A stretch of 5,816 nt of DNA from contig JAFQBR010000042.1 in assembly GCA_017399665.1 (NCBI GenBank), positions 1 through 5,816 on the forward strand, read 5' to 3'. The notes under the pieces were generated by a model. It saw only the letters and a list, made by a program, of their open reading frames with translations, did no database searches and was not told the origin of the DNA. This document shows positions 5,768-5,816 of the stretch, one piece after another; the stretch's first letter is position 1, and each line of letters begins with the position of its first letter. Origin of the DNA: Clostridia bacterium (lineage in GTDB: Bacteria > Bacillota_A > Clostridia > Christensenellales > Borkfalkiaceae). Both the position numbers and the translations under genes were made by a program.

Positions 5768-5816
5768 AACAAACTATTACGAAGTATATAAAACTTATTT
5801 TATCAACCCTTTGTTG

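Larger units (their letters stand above)
5598..5816. other. Non-coding tail with two long stem-loops
   Basis: No credible gene was found on either strand here. The longest ATG frame noted is 11 codons (5688-5723) with only a weak ribosome site. The region holds an eight-T run (5637-5644) without a strong preceding hairpin, two stem-loops listed separately, and at the right edge CAAC/GTTG (5804-5807 with 5813-5816), which could be part of a larger palindrome beyond the window. It may be the leader of a gene to the right, a small RNA, or a dispersed intergenic repeat. Confidence 0.6.

Overview
The window is AT-rich DNA from a bacterium, most likely a low-G+C member of the Bacillota (Clostridia-like, perhaps gut-associated). 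The evidence is the codon usage, purine-rich ribosome binding sites, hairpin terminators ending in T-runs, a TTG start, and a surface-type protein built of InlB B-repeats (Listeria-Bacteroides repeats). All stops used are TAA and the standard code fits. No rRNA, tRNA, CRISPR array, transposase or integrase is visible.

Layout. (1) Bases 1-1632, plus strand: the 3' part of a large repeat protein whose start lies left of the window. It has two copies of a module (a Tyr/Ser-rich beta domain plus one InlB B-repeat) separated by two further B-repeats. (2) A hairpin at 1655-1686 serves as a shared terminator for this gene and the convergent gene. (3) Bases 1700-2311, minus strand: a HAD-superfamily phosphatase of the YihX-like kind, with its own good sigma-A promoter. 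(4) Bases 2312-2635: a divergent control region. (5) Bases 2636-4987, plus strand: a GH94 inverting glycoside phosphorylase, probably acting on a cellobiose-like beta-glucoside in the cytoplasm, followed by a strong terminator. (6) Bases 5133-5546, plus strand: a small two-helix membrane protein resembling DUF3592, with a TTG start and its own terminator. (7) Bases 5598-5816: no gene, but two long stem-loops. The second is fully paired only as plus-strand RNA because of G-U wobbles. This is the least explained part of the window.

How the parts may work together. The GH94 enzyme would release alpha-D-glucose 1-phosphate from a disaccharide. The divergent HAD protein resembles YihX, whose known substrate is alpha-D-glucose 1-phosphate. 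The two could therefore form a small sugar-phosphate unit controlled from the shared intergenic region, but this is inference. The repeat protein and the DUF3592-like protein show no obvious link to it. The genes appear to be transcribed singly: a terminator candidate follows each one, and the two for the first gene and the HAD gene are the same hairpin.
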